Part shown: positions 1 through 10,775 of the stretch, piece by piece
Position numbering within the stretch: position 1 is the first letter of the stretch
Layout of the letters: each line of letters opens with the position of its first letter
Source: Owenia fusiformis
Lineage: Eukaryota; Annelida; Polychaeta; Sabellida; Oweniidae
Direction: 5' to 3'
NCBI GenBank assembly: GCA_903813345.2
Contig: CAIIXF020000009.1
Span: 32,276,740-32,340,739, forward strand
Length of the DNA: 64,000 bases
Position numbers and translations under genes: made by a program
Notes under the pieces: model-generated
Databases searched by the model: none
Seen by the model: the letters and a program-made list of their open reading frames with translations, nothing else
Told to the model about the DNA's origin: nothing

Positions 1-585
1 TTATCTGGTTATAGTTATACTCCGTATGTTTGCTAAACTTAAGACTGGTGTTAAGAATCGACCAAGGCAAACCTATGTCAAATTACACAACGATGAACAA
101 AATGTTTTAGAATACAACTCCACGTTTGTAGTCATAGACTCGGCGGGGCGTAGTGGAAGGTGACGGGACGTATTAGTCAAATTTTAAGAGATGTGTGGAT
201 GATATAGAAACTGCTGCGTTTGATGCCCAAAAATCAAAACGTAGCGATGGAAGGTTGTAATGGGAGTCCATTCTGAAATTATGAGTGAGAATGGGTAAAA
301 GACTGGCGAGATAACTTGACTTACAGTTGAAAGTTATGAAAATTTGCTTTATCTCGCAGCTGGGGACCAAAACGCCGCTAAAACGAGGTACTTTGTACAC
401 GAAAACAATGTATCGACTGAAAGGTATTTCTGTGAAGCTTTGTACGGAACAAGTTTGAAGAAAAACGGTGAAGTGTGAGACTCACAATCCTTGATTTTCA
501 AACACTGGGGTAGGTTTTAAATTCAAATTAACGGCTTTTCGGGACGGAGTGGTTTCGATACGTCCCGAAGAGATACTACCGCGTG
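1..585 (-). mobile_element. Terminal arm of a long-TIR DNA transposon (cut by window edge)
   Basis: Positions about 17-585 are a close inverted copy of 5356-5929 and resemble 7165-7692. The outer end reads ...CTACCGCGTG at 576-585, the same terminus as the full element at 5356-7692. The arm is therefore one TIR of a second copy whose other end lies left of the window, or a solo arm. The short reading frame at 173-400 recurs in all three arms but has no recognisable domain, so I do not call it a gene. Confidence 0.8.
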
Positions 586-832
586 GTGGAAAAACCAGTA
601 TAATAGAAATCATCAATTTAAATGTGGGAAAACCAGTACAATATAAATATTCAATTAATGTGGGAAAACCAATACAATATACATCTACAATGAATGTGTG
701 AAAACCAGTACAATAAAAATCTGCAATTAATGTGTGAAAACCAGTACAATATAAACCTTTAATTAATGTGGGAAAACCAATACAATATAAAACTACAATG
801 AATGAGTGAAAACCAGTACAATATGAATCTGC
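586..832. repeat. 36-bp tandem repeat, about 7 copies
   Basis: A unit beginning GTGGGAAAACCAGTACAATA repeats every 36 bases with scattered substitutions (GTGGG, GTGTG and GAGTG variants). It starts exactly at the end of the transposon arm that ends at 585. It is either a minisatellite next to the insertion or part of a larger element. No coding potential. Confidence 0.85.
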
Positions 833-2168
833 AATTATCCGTTAATGTGCTGTTACATTAGATCTATGATCATTATCACAGACATTTTGTCCTTTTCTGT
901 CTGTCCATCTGTTTGTCTATCTGTGTAATAACTCTAATACCAGTTTACGGATTTGGCTGATTTTGTAGGGACACACCCTAGGAACTCAAAATGGCAACCA
1001 TTTTTCTGAAGTCGGTGAAATTTTGAATGTTAATACCTTGTTTCTGTCATATAATATTCAAATCAACAAGTGATTCGATAAAAAATGTTTTGTTTGTCCG
1101 ATTTTCCTATCCGAGGAAGTTGCTGTTTTTCTTGTTTTTACCTTACCCCCTTGGTTAGTACACCATTGTATGTATTCGTCAAACATTTTCATCTTGGATT
1201 GTTAAGTGAGTTGATTAGATTTATTCATTAATCCTTTGTTTAAGGTGGGCTAAAACTAGAAAAGTGGTGACATCAGCATTGATCGTAAAATTGATTAATT
1301 TGCCTCTTGGGACATGAAATATCTTAAGCCAATCAAGTGGGGACTCTGTGTCCTATATATCAACTCTTTGAAATATTAACAAATAAAGTACATCTTAATT
1401 ATGATCAGTATGTTCATTTGTAATATCTTCAATTTGTATAGAATGTACAGTACTGTCATCATTTTAAGTGTAAAAGAGTAGAAAAATAAGGAACAAAGCA
1501 AAAAGGCAATTGTAGAGAAATATAAAAAATTGAATAAATTTTTGGAGAGAAATCGGATGAAAAGATCTACAGTTTGATTTGTAGATAGTTAATTAAAGGA
1601 CGGGAATGTTGTTACATATTCTATCACGTCACCCGCTCAAAAGGCTGCAAATGAATCCTACTCTCTGTGGAATGCCCCATGGGACGCCATTCTCTATTTC
1701 CGTCTATGAGCTGATTGCCACGAAGACTAGAGAATGGTATATGTCATGACATAAACCCATTTGTTCAGCCATCAATAACGAGAAATTTCAAGCTCACATA
1801 CAAAGTGTGTAATAACCCTAAAACCACATAGAAAATATTCCCAAAGGTCTAGGAAATCGCTATTATGGCTGGAGGGCTACCTGCGATTCAAACCAACTAT
1901 GGATTAGCTTATTTCATACCCTATTTCTTTCGGATTTAAATTGAGCATCTTGATTTTCTGCCGTCAGAGTGTTGATTTCCTCATCTTACCTTATATCTTG
2001 TATTTATATAACACAGATTGTCTAAAATTCACTTTTTTCATCATTTGACTGTACAATTTCATCAAAGGTTAATGGTTCTTTGACGTGCATATTGTTTTGC
2101 AATTTTTATTAGGGTCCTTGTGTATTAGCTCTTGATGTTATTGCCATTTTGACTGATTGTTTTACATA
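833..2168. other. Non-coding, no recognised feature
   Basis: AT-rich sequence without a convincing exon on either strand. A short degenerate (CTGT)n stretch lies near 895-930. Nothing else is recognised. Confidence 0.6.
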
Positions 2169-4059
2169 ACTAGATTTTGGAAATTGAACGAAGTTCAATT
2201 TCAGACTCCAGATCTAGACTTTTTTTAGCCGAGTCATCCAGAATAAGCCGAGTCATCCAGAATAAGCTGAGTTATCTAGAAAGAGATGGATAAATAAAAT
2301 AGGAAGGTAGGATAGGATAGAATAGGAAAGAACGATAGGATAGAATAAGAAAGAAGGATAGGATAGAATAGAATAGGATAGAATAGAATAGGAAGAAAGG
2401 ATAGGATAGGATAGGAAGGATAGGAAGGAAAAGATATGAAGGAAGGATAGATAGGAAGGATAGGGTAGGATGAGATAAGAAGGATGGATGAATTTTTCAA
2501 TATTTTCTTCTCTACTCTTGACTTTCTATCAGGATACCATCAGATCGATTTTTCTCGAAATTTCAAAACGCTATCACTTCCGAAATTTGGTTTGCAGATT
2601 CGGATTCCTGACAAAATTCTACCCCTAATTCATAACTCATACGTTAAATTTGGAGATTTTTTATTTTGACCTACTTTTCGGACACGCCATAACTTCGGAA
2701 CCGGAAGTCAAATCGAAATTTGGTTTGCAGATTCGGATTTCTGAGAAAATCCTATTCTTAATTCATAACTCAAACATTAAATTTGAAGAACTTTTTATTT
2801 TGACCTTCTTTTCGGACACCGTATCTCAAAAGTGGGTCAAAATACTTTCTGACGGCAAAAGGCTAACGCTATAAGCACAGTCTTGGCTACATGTATACAC
2901 AATTTCGAGGAATATAATTAAAGTGTAGTGTCAGAATCGCAAAAATAAGGATAAACTATGAATTTGACCTAGATTTTGACCTAGGGATTTTGGTGTCCAA
3001 ATTTTGAAGTTAGGTAGCCTTCGAGGTTCCCTTCTTTCATAGGCTTTCATTATTTTAAGCTGTACTTAGTCTATATCTCGTATTTTACACTTCAAAAAAA
3101 TCTTTTTTCCCATTGACATAACATGGGGCACCAAATTTAGCGATTTTTGAGCTTTCAAAATGTCATAACTTCCGAACTGGAAGTCAGATTGAAATTTGGT
3201 TTGCAGATTCGGATTCCTGAGAAAATTCTACACTTAGTTCATAACTCACACGTTAAATTTGGAGAATTTTTTATTTTGACCTACTTTTCGGACACCATAT
3301 CTCAAAAGTGGGGCAAAATACTTTCTGACGGCAAAAGGCTAACACTATTAGCGCATTCTTGGCTACATGTATACAAAATTTCGAAGAATATAATTAATCT
3401 GTAGTGTCAGAATAGCAAAAATAAGGAAAAACTTTGAATTTGACCTAGATTTTGACCTAGGCATTTTGGTGTCCAAATTTTGAAGCTAAATGGCTTTTGA
3501 GGTCCCATTCTTTTAAAAGCTTTCATTATATTTAGCTGAACTCAGTCTATATTTCGTATTTTTCACTTCAAAAAAATCTTTTTTCCCATTGACTTACATG
3601 GGCACCAAATTTAGCGATTTTTGAGCTTTCAAAACGCCATAACTTCCGAACCGGAAGTCGGATCCAAATTTGGTTTTCAGATTAGGAATCCTGAGGAAAT
3701 ATCCTATAAGACTAATATCCTAGACATTTGTTTCGGAGAACTTTTTTTTGGACCTCGTTTTCGGACACTGATATCTCGAAATCGGTTTGAGATATCAAAA
3801 AACTAAATCACCCTAGATTTCCTACTTTTTTATGAGGAACACAATGAAAAAAAACCTGGATCGAAAATATTGAAGGACGACCGAGAAAATCGAAAAAAGT
3901 GACAAAGTACTGGATTTGACCTAGTTCTTGATCTTTGACCTAGATAAAAATTTGACCCAATTTCCAGAGAACTAGATTCTGAACCTAAATTGACTGTATG
4001 ATTGTCTTAACTGAAGATCTTACGGTTATTGAGGAAACTTGCTTAGAATAATAATAATA
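2169..4059 (-). mobile_element. Helentron/HINE-like non-autonomous element, copy 1
   Basis: Read on the minus strand, the 3' end is a perfect 10-bp-stem hairpin (GAAATTGAAC-ttc-GTTCAATTTC), then CAAAAT, then terminal CTAG, followed by a T in the flank. That is Helitron 3' architecture. The subterminal motif ATCTGGAGTCT lies just inside, as in copy 3. The body holds a GGATA/GGAAG microsatellite (about 2285-2485) and diverged internal subunits containing the palindrome ACTTCCGaaCCGGAAGT. The 5' end, with its AGACTCCAGAT hairpin, is missing: copy 1 runs directly into copy 2 at an (AAT)n tract near 4050. No Rep/helicase coding is visible. Short frames shared by the subunits are not supported as genes. 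Confidence 0.75.
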
Positions 4060-7000
4060 ACTAGATTTTGGAAATTGAACGAAGTTCAATTTCAGACTCC
4101 AGATCTAGACCTTTTTTAGCCGAGTCATCCAGAATAAGCTGAGTCATCTAGAAAGAGATGGATAAATAAAATAGGAAGGTAGGATAGGATAGAATAGGAA
4201 AGAACGATAGGATAGAATAAGAAAGAAGGATAGGATAGAATAGAATAGGAAGAAAGGATAGGATAGGATAGGAAGGATAAGATATGAAGGAAGGATAGAT
4301 AGGAAGGATAGGGTAGGATGAGATAGGAAGGATGGATGAATTTTTCAATATTTTCTTCTCTACTCTTGACTTTCTATCAGGATACCATCAGATCGATTTT
4401 TCTCAAAATTTCAAAACGCTATCACTTCCGAACCGGAAGTCGGATCGAAATTTAAATTGCAGAATCGGATTCCTGACAAAATTCTACCCCTAATTCATAA
4501 CTCATACGTTAAATTTGGAGATTTTTTATTTTGACCTACTTTTTGGACACGCCATAACTTCCGAACCGGAAGTCGGATCGAAATTTGGTTTGCAGATTCG
4601 GATTCCTGACAGAATTCTACCCTTAATTCATAACTCATATATTCAATTTGGAGAACTTTTTATTTTGACCTACTTTTCGGACACCATATCTCAAAAGTGG
4701 GTCAAAATACTTTCTGACGGCAAAAGGCTAACACTATTAGCATATTCTTGGCTACATGTATACACAATTTCGAAGAATATAATTAAAGTGTAGTGTCAGA
4801 ATCGAAAAGATAAGGAAAACCTATGAATTTGACCTAGATTTTGACCTAGGCATTTCGGTGTCCAAATTGTGAAGCTAGATGGCTTTTGAGGTCCCCTTCT
4901 TTTAAAGGCTTTGAATATATGAAGCTGAACTCAGTCTTTATTCCGTATTTTTCACTTCAAAAAAATATTTTTTCCCATTGACTTAACATGGGCACCAAAT
5001 TTAGCGATTTTTGAGTTTTCAAAACGCCATAACTTCCGAACCGGAAGTCGGATCGGAATTTCGTTTTCAGATTCAGAATCCTGAGAAAATTTCCTATAAG
5101 ATTAATATCCTGGACATTTGATTCGGAGAACTTTTTTTTGGACCTCGTTTTCGGACACTGATATCTCGAAATCGGTTTGAGATATCAAAAAACTAAATCG
5201 ACCCTAGGTTTCCTACTTTTTTATAAGGAACACAATGAAAAAAACTCAGATCGAAAATATTGAAGGACGACCGAGAAAATCGAAAAAAGTGACAAAGTAC
5301 TGGATTTGACCTAATTCTTGACTTTTGACCTAGATAAAAATTTGACCCAATTTCCCACGCGGTAGTATCTCTTCGGGACGTATCGAAACCACTCCGTCCC
5401 GAAAAACCGTTAATTTGAATTTAAAACCTACCCCAGTGTTTGAAAATCAAGGATTGTGAGTCTCACACTTCACCGTTTTTCTTCAAACTTGTTCCGTACA
5501 AAGCTGCACAGAAATACCTTTCAGTCGATACATTGTTTTCGTGTACAAAGTACCTCGTTTTAGCGGCGTTTTGGTCCCCAGCTGTGAGATAAAGCAAATT
5601 TTCATAACTTTCAACTGTAAGTCAAGTTATCTCGCCAGTCTTTTACCCATTCTCGCCCATAATTTCAGAAAAGACTCCCATTACAACCTTCCATCGCTAC
5701 GTTTTGATTTTTGGGCATTAAACGCAGCAGTTTCTAAATCATCCACACATCTCTTACAATTTGACTAATACGTCCCGTCACCTTCCACTACGCCCCGCCG
5801 AGTCTATGACTACAAACGTGGAGTTGTATTCTAAAACATTTTGTTCATCGTTGTGTAATTTTGCATAGGTTTGCCTTGGTCGATTCTTAACACCAGTCTT
5901 AAGTTTAGCATACATACGGAGTATACACTCCCCTCCATAAGTTTGGCAACCTTTTTTCCCCCATTGAACTACGTGTTAAAGCCTATTTACCTTTGAATTT
6001 TTATTTACTTAACCAGCGATTTAAATACTTCTACTATTGATGGAAACGTAATTTGACTTTATTTCCAATTCATCCAAATTTTTTCAATTTTTTTCCTCAA
6101 TTACAATAGGTCGAAAATTGATGATAAATTTGATGAATTTTTGAAAATCGACATTCCCATGTTAACCAATGGGAAATGGTAGGTTTACCGCAAGTCATAT
6201 GACAGAATATCCATCCATCCGATTCTTTGCAAAAAATACGAGTTAGGCAGGCAATCGAATTTGCTAACTTTATTTAACAAAAAATTGATATGTTTCTTCA
6301 GGTTCAACAAAGTTATAAGGCTTTAAAGTCAAAATTGTTTTTCAAAAAACCTCTCCCATTGAAATAACACAGGAGGCGAAAAATTATTTTCAAAAATGAC
6401 TTTGAAGCGCTGTAACTTTAATATTCATCAAATAAACTAAACACTTAGTGTTCATAAAAGTTAGACAATTCAATTTTCTATATAAAAATATTTTTTGCTG
6501 AATCTTTTGAAGTCTCACTTGAAGTTTTGGTAATTTTGACAAATATGCCGTTTTCATAAATGGTTTATAACTCAAAATTAAACTGTTGTATTTCAGGAAT
6601 ATGTATTTTTTCTTCATCATGTATGATTTTCAATAACCCTACAGGCACCACTTTTTTAGCTGAATCCATCGGGAAACTTTGCCACGCTTAATTTCAAAAC
6701 AACGGAGATGTTATCAAAATTGAGCAATATTGTCACAAAAACGTTTCTAGATTCATATAAAGAATGCATCATCATACAACACTAATTGGTATATAAACAA
6801 CATCTACTGACTTGGTCTGATAATGTAATATAACGATTTTAACTGTTGTGTGTCAACCTTTCTTCTGTATGATTCCATTGGATTACATTATGAAACGTGT
6901 ACCATATAAAATGATACATGTTTCTAACGTTATGCTGAAAATAATATAATTGACATCACCCATCCTTTCGCATTTTAACATTTTTTCAAGGATAGGGCAC

Positions 7001-7858
7001 TTTAAACGTTTCTTAAAACTATTTTCAATTGTTCAGTAATTAAAATCTTTATATTGCAATATCGGGAAATCTAAATTTTAGGGAGATTTTGGACCACCCT
7101 ATTATAGGTATATTGAAAATGGCAGGAATGGGTAAATCTTAAAACACAATCCGATTGGTATTTAGAATCGACAATGGCAACCTACAAACGGACACATCGA
7201 TGGACAAATTGTTTTAGAATTCAACTCTACGTGTATAGTGATAGACTCGGCAGGGCGTTGTGGAAGATGACGGGACGTATTGGTCAAATTTGAAGAGATG
7301 TGTGGATGATTTAGAAACTGCTGCGTTTGATGCCGAAAAATCAAGACGTAGCGATGGAAGGTTGTAATGGGAGTCCATTCTGAAATTATGGGCGAGAATG
7401 GGTAAAAGACTGGCGAGATAACTTGACTTACAGTTGAAAGTTATGAAAATTTGCTTTATCTCACAGCTGGGGACCAAAACGCCGCTAAAACGAGGTACTT
7501 TGTACACGAAAACAATGTATCGACTGAAAGGTATTTCTGTGAAGCTTTGTACGGAACAAGTTTGAAGAAAAACGGTGAAGTGTGAGACTCACAATTCTTG
7601 ATTTTCAAACACTGGGGTAGGTTTTAAATTCAAATTAACGGTTTTTCGGGACGGAGTGGTTTCGATACGTCCCGAAGAGATACTACCGCGTGTTTCCGAG
7701 GAACTAGATTCTGGACCTAAATTAACAAAATGACTGACTTTACTGAAAACCTTACGGTTATTGAGAAAACTTGCTTAGAATAATAATAATAAGAAGAAGA
7801 AAAAGAATAATAAGAAAACTAACGAAAACAATAGACTCCAGATTTCATCTGGAGTCTA
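4060..7858 (-). mobile_element. Helentron/HINE-like element, copy 2, split by a transposon
   Basis: Same family as copy 1, with both ends present. On the minus strand the 5' end has the hairpin AGACTCCAGAT...ATCTGGAGTCT (7835-7858), and the 3' end has the 10-bp hairpin and CTAG followed by T (near 4060-4100). A microsatellite of GGATA type lies at 4160-4340. The element is interrupted by the long-TIR transposon 5356-7692; removing that insert and one 5-bp duplicate restores continuity with copies 1 and 3. Without the insert it is about 1.46 kb, close to copy 3. Confidence 0.8.
5356..7692. mobile_element. Complete long-TIR DNA transposon with 5-bp TSD
   Basis: The element begins CACGCGGTAGTATCTCTTCG and ends with its inverse complement (...CTACCGCGTG). 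TIRs are about 530 bp (5356 to about 5900, and about 7165-7692). TTTCC directly flanks both ends (5351-5355 and 7693-7697). The unoccupied sequence is visible in HINE copies 1 (near 3955-3975) and 3 (near 36930-36960), where TTTCC occurs once, so the TSD is read directly. The interior (about 1.2 kb) has no transposase-like frame, so this is a non-autonomous copy. CAC...GTG termini with a 5-bp TSD are compatible with the Transib/RAG-like superfamily, but the class is an inference. Confidence 0.85.
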
Positions 7859-8431
7859 ATAATTATAAAAAGCTTTTCCTTTTGGGAAAAATAGAATATC
7901 GTATTCTCTCTAAGAAACGCACATTGCGGATGCCAAATTTTCCAAAGACAAAGAGATGTCTCAAATTACAAAATCTGGGGAATTTTTGAAAGGTAGAAAT
8001 ATGGGAGAAAATAGGGTGAACCATGAATTTCCTCTTCAAAACTGTTCGGCTGAAAATGTTTTAGTAAGTTAATTGACTTATATGCATCAATATCAATGAA
8101 AATATTAACTTCCTGTTATTATGTAGACTGCGATTTTTGGTAATTTACGGTGATTCCCAAGTAAATACCTAAAGGCATTTTGTCACCGACTGGTCTTCAA
8201 AGTGAAAGAAGATAATTTCATTCGAATTCTTCGTATATTGATATTACGTTAAAAAGGAATAAAATTTGTTTGTGTGGAAAAAGGTGTACTAATTATAGTT
8301 TTAAAGCTGCTGGAAACACATCATCGTATTGTGCACAGAAACAGCTTAATTGATATTGGTAAGTAAATTAAACCTATCATTGCCAAATTAATTTTTGGCT
8401 CACACAGTGAGCCTATTGGATCGACCAGACA
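7859..8431. other. Non-coding, no recognised feature
   Basis: AT-rich sequence between the HINE copy and the CCGT microsatellite. No exon, RNA gene or repeat structure is recognised. Confidence 0.5.
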
Positions 8432-8510
8432 TCCGTCCGTCCGTCCGTCCGTCCGTCCGTCCGTCCGTCCGTCCGTCCGTCCGTCCGTCCGTCCGTCCGT
8501 CCGTCCATCC
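8432..8510. repeat. (CCGT)n microsatellite
   Basis: About 19 tandem copies of the tetranucleotide CCGT. The sequence right after it (about 8514-8570, containing CATCTACAAGTTGCCAGAAG) recurs near 43365-43400, so the microsatellite sits inside a dispersed repeat. The frames that run through it on both strands are artefacts of the repeat. Confidence 0.97.
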
Positions 8511-8917
8511 ATATTATTTTGGAAAATCATCTACAAGTTGCCAGAAGTTCAAATCTGACACTAGTTTTAGGATTTGACCTTTGCTTGACCTCCAGTGACC
8601 TTCGAAAGGTCAAAAAGTTGATTTTTGGATGTAAATTTTGGTCAGCTTAATCACAAAAGACCTTACTGTCTGAATAAGTAAAATTTTCAAGGTCAAAGGT
8701 CATCAAACTAGGTCACACAACTGTGCTATCTGAGTTTCTCAAACTTCGAGACTACAAATTCAAATCAATATTTTTGTTTGAAAGTCAGGATATACATTCC
8801 TCTGAAGGTTCCAAACTGTGTGAGCACAGGACCATGGGTCCTTTATTTTTTGATATTTGTCTCTTAATGGAAAAGTAGGGTATGTGTTTATTGGAGTGGG
8901 GGGGGTGTATAGAGATA

Positions 8918-9050
8918 TTGTATATCGTATAAGAGGCTGAAAATTTATTGTATATTGTATAAGAGGGGGCAAAATTTATCGTATATGGTATAAGAGGTGT
9001 AAAAAATATGGTATATGGTATAATAGAAAATATATGGTATATGGCATCTA
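8918..9050. repeat. Short TATGGTATAAGAG-type tandem repeat
   Basis: Imperfect units of GTATATGGTATAAGAGG with variable A-rich spacers. A similar array in the same orientation lies at 11793-11905. A G-rich run with GTGTATAGAG (about 8898-8912) mirrors CTCTATACACCCCCCCC at about 11918-11937, so the two arrays may be parts of one disrupted inverted-repeat element. The flanks 8511-8917 and 9051-9292 hold nothing else recognised. Confidence 0.6.
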
Positions 9051-9292
9051 GAATTAAGAAGGGTAATTATGAAGAAATTGTACCCTAAAGATCCCCATTG
9101 TGCCAACTCTCTTACTGTAACCGTGTTGGAAAAACATGGAAAAGTAGTCTCTCTAATTGGTTCCACATTCCAGGTCAATCAATACTGTAAGTTTAGAGAA
9201 AATCCCTCTCAAACTAAGAGTTTTGTGCCCTTTTCATTCAAATTTTCACAGGAGGTGTTAAATATAGTCTCAAATAAGAATCACGGCCGGTG

Positions 9293-9937
9293 ATCAGAAG
9301 AAATGAATGGAGGGGGAGTAGATCTAGCTGATTTTCGGTAGAAAATTCAACAAATCTTGAAGATTTATTTTTTCAAGAGAAAGTTTACAATTGAATGGCT
9401 AAATGAATAGACGCAGTGGACAGGGGAATATGTTAGGTCTTCTTGGATTTTCTTTGAACTGTGGAAATCTAAAATAAAAGATCTATTAAAAAAGTGCAGC
9501 ATCGCCAACGTGCAAATGCCAATGTTTTTGCTATAAATCAACCAACAGGGGTCTACACGACCTGTAATAAATACTTGTAAGTGAAGTAATTATCACAAAA
9601 CTATTGTCATCATTGGTTTTGTAAAACACGTTACCATACGTGTTATATAAAAAGTGAGTAATGTGTCTATAAGACATATCAAAACTTCCAATAACTCCAT
9701 ATGTCCCCATTTTTCACTTTTCAGAGTTGTAACATCAAGTTACTGAGTAAGTGAGGTCATTTTTCAAGTACACGAATTTGTGGAAATTTCTTCCACTTTA
9801 AAGACATATTACTCCCCCCTCCGTTTTTTAGCCATTCAATTGTTAACTTTTTCTTGAAAAAATAAATCTTCAACATTTGTTGAATTTACCGAAAATCAGC
9901 TACTCCCCCTCCGTTCATTTCATCAGATCACCAGGCG
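9293..9937. mobile_element. MITE-like element with about 110-bp inverted arms
   Basis: The arm at about 9293-9405 (GGTGATCAG..., GGAGGGGGAGTAG, GATTTTCGGTAGAAAATTCA) is inverted at about 9828-9937 (...CTACTCCCCCTCC, CTGATCACC-like end). The arms are imperfect, with small indels. The interior has no coding potential. No clear target duplication, so the class is unassigned. Confidence 0.7.
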
Positions 9938-10148
9938 TGAGACTGCCAACTGTCATTGACTCATCTTAACTTTGATGAAAAATATGGTCACTATGGCTAC
10001 TCGTGTTTCGGGGTATGTGGGATAAATCATCAAAATATTTGAGTGTTCAAAAAGTTGTAAAGTGTTCATACAGCGCATGTTTTAATGCAAGCATCACAAT
10101 GCTAATATAGCATAATATAGCAAAAGGTGTTTATTTGGTCTTCAAACT

Positions 10149-10775
10149 GTCATATGTTGGATTTCTGCTATTAATTGGGGATTTGAACAGGTGCATATGT
10201 TAGGCCAATGCATTAACTCCAGCACTCATAGAGGTAATAAAATAATTTGGACTTTGAGACAGGGAAGGTTTTTCTGAAATGTTGTCCTGATTTTCAGCCC
10301 TTTCCACATATGTTTTTTCAATGTTTGATGCACCAATATGTTGCACTTTGAGACACAGTTAACCTCTAAAATATGATTTATTTGGGATAAAGTGGAAAAC
10401 AGTACATGTATTTCCCATGTTATTTTCCCATAGGGAAAACTCATGTGATCCATTGTTTTCAGCTTAATTTTGGTCATCCAAAATTGATATCTTTAAAACC
10501 CCTGCATGAATCATATTTTCATTTAAAGATGTTAACCATGTCTCAAAACGCAATAGAGTGATCAATGCAACAAACAATGAAAGACAGGTGTGGAAAGGGC
10601 TGGAAATCAGGACAGCATTACAGAAAAAAACATGTTGATGGGGTGTTTGCACCATGCACCTTCCCTGTCTTAAAGTCCAAATTATTTTATAATCTCTATG
10701 ACTGCTTGTCCTGGATCGGCCTAACATATGCACCTGTTCAAATCCTCAGAAAATAGCCAAAATCCAATATATGAC
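10149..10775. mobile_element. Foldback-type element, arms about 240 bp
   Basis: The left arm (starts near TGTCATATGTTGGATTT) is an inverted, diverged copy of the right arm (ends AAATCCAATATATGACTG). Both carry GCATATGTTAGGCC and TTTGAGACAGGGAAGG-type sequence. The arms reach to about 10390 and 10510, leaving a spacer of about 120 bp. Related single-arm copies occur at 15625-16040 and 33726-33860. The overlapping short frames are palindrome artefacts. Confidence 0.8.

Noticed and set aside
173-400. A 75-codon frame repeated at 5541-5768 and 7214-7507
   Set aside because: It lies in the TIR arms of one transposon family. The copies contain substitutions, no domain is recognisable, and the conservation is explained by the repeat.
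2650-4793. Several similar 60-92-codon frames (also 37548-37784 on the minus strand)
   Set aside because: They are internal subunits of the HINE-like elements. The frames start and stop differently in each copy, and no family is recognised.
8321-8577. Frames through the CCGT microsatellite encoding Arg-Pro-Ser-Val or Asp-Gly-Arg-Thr repeats
   Set aside because: They are direct translations of a tetranucleotide repeat on both strands.
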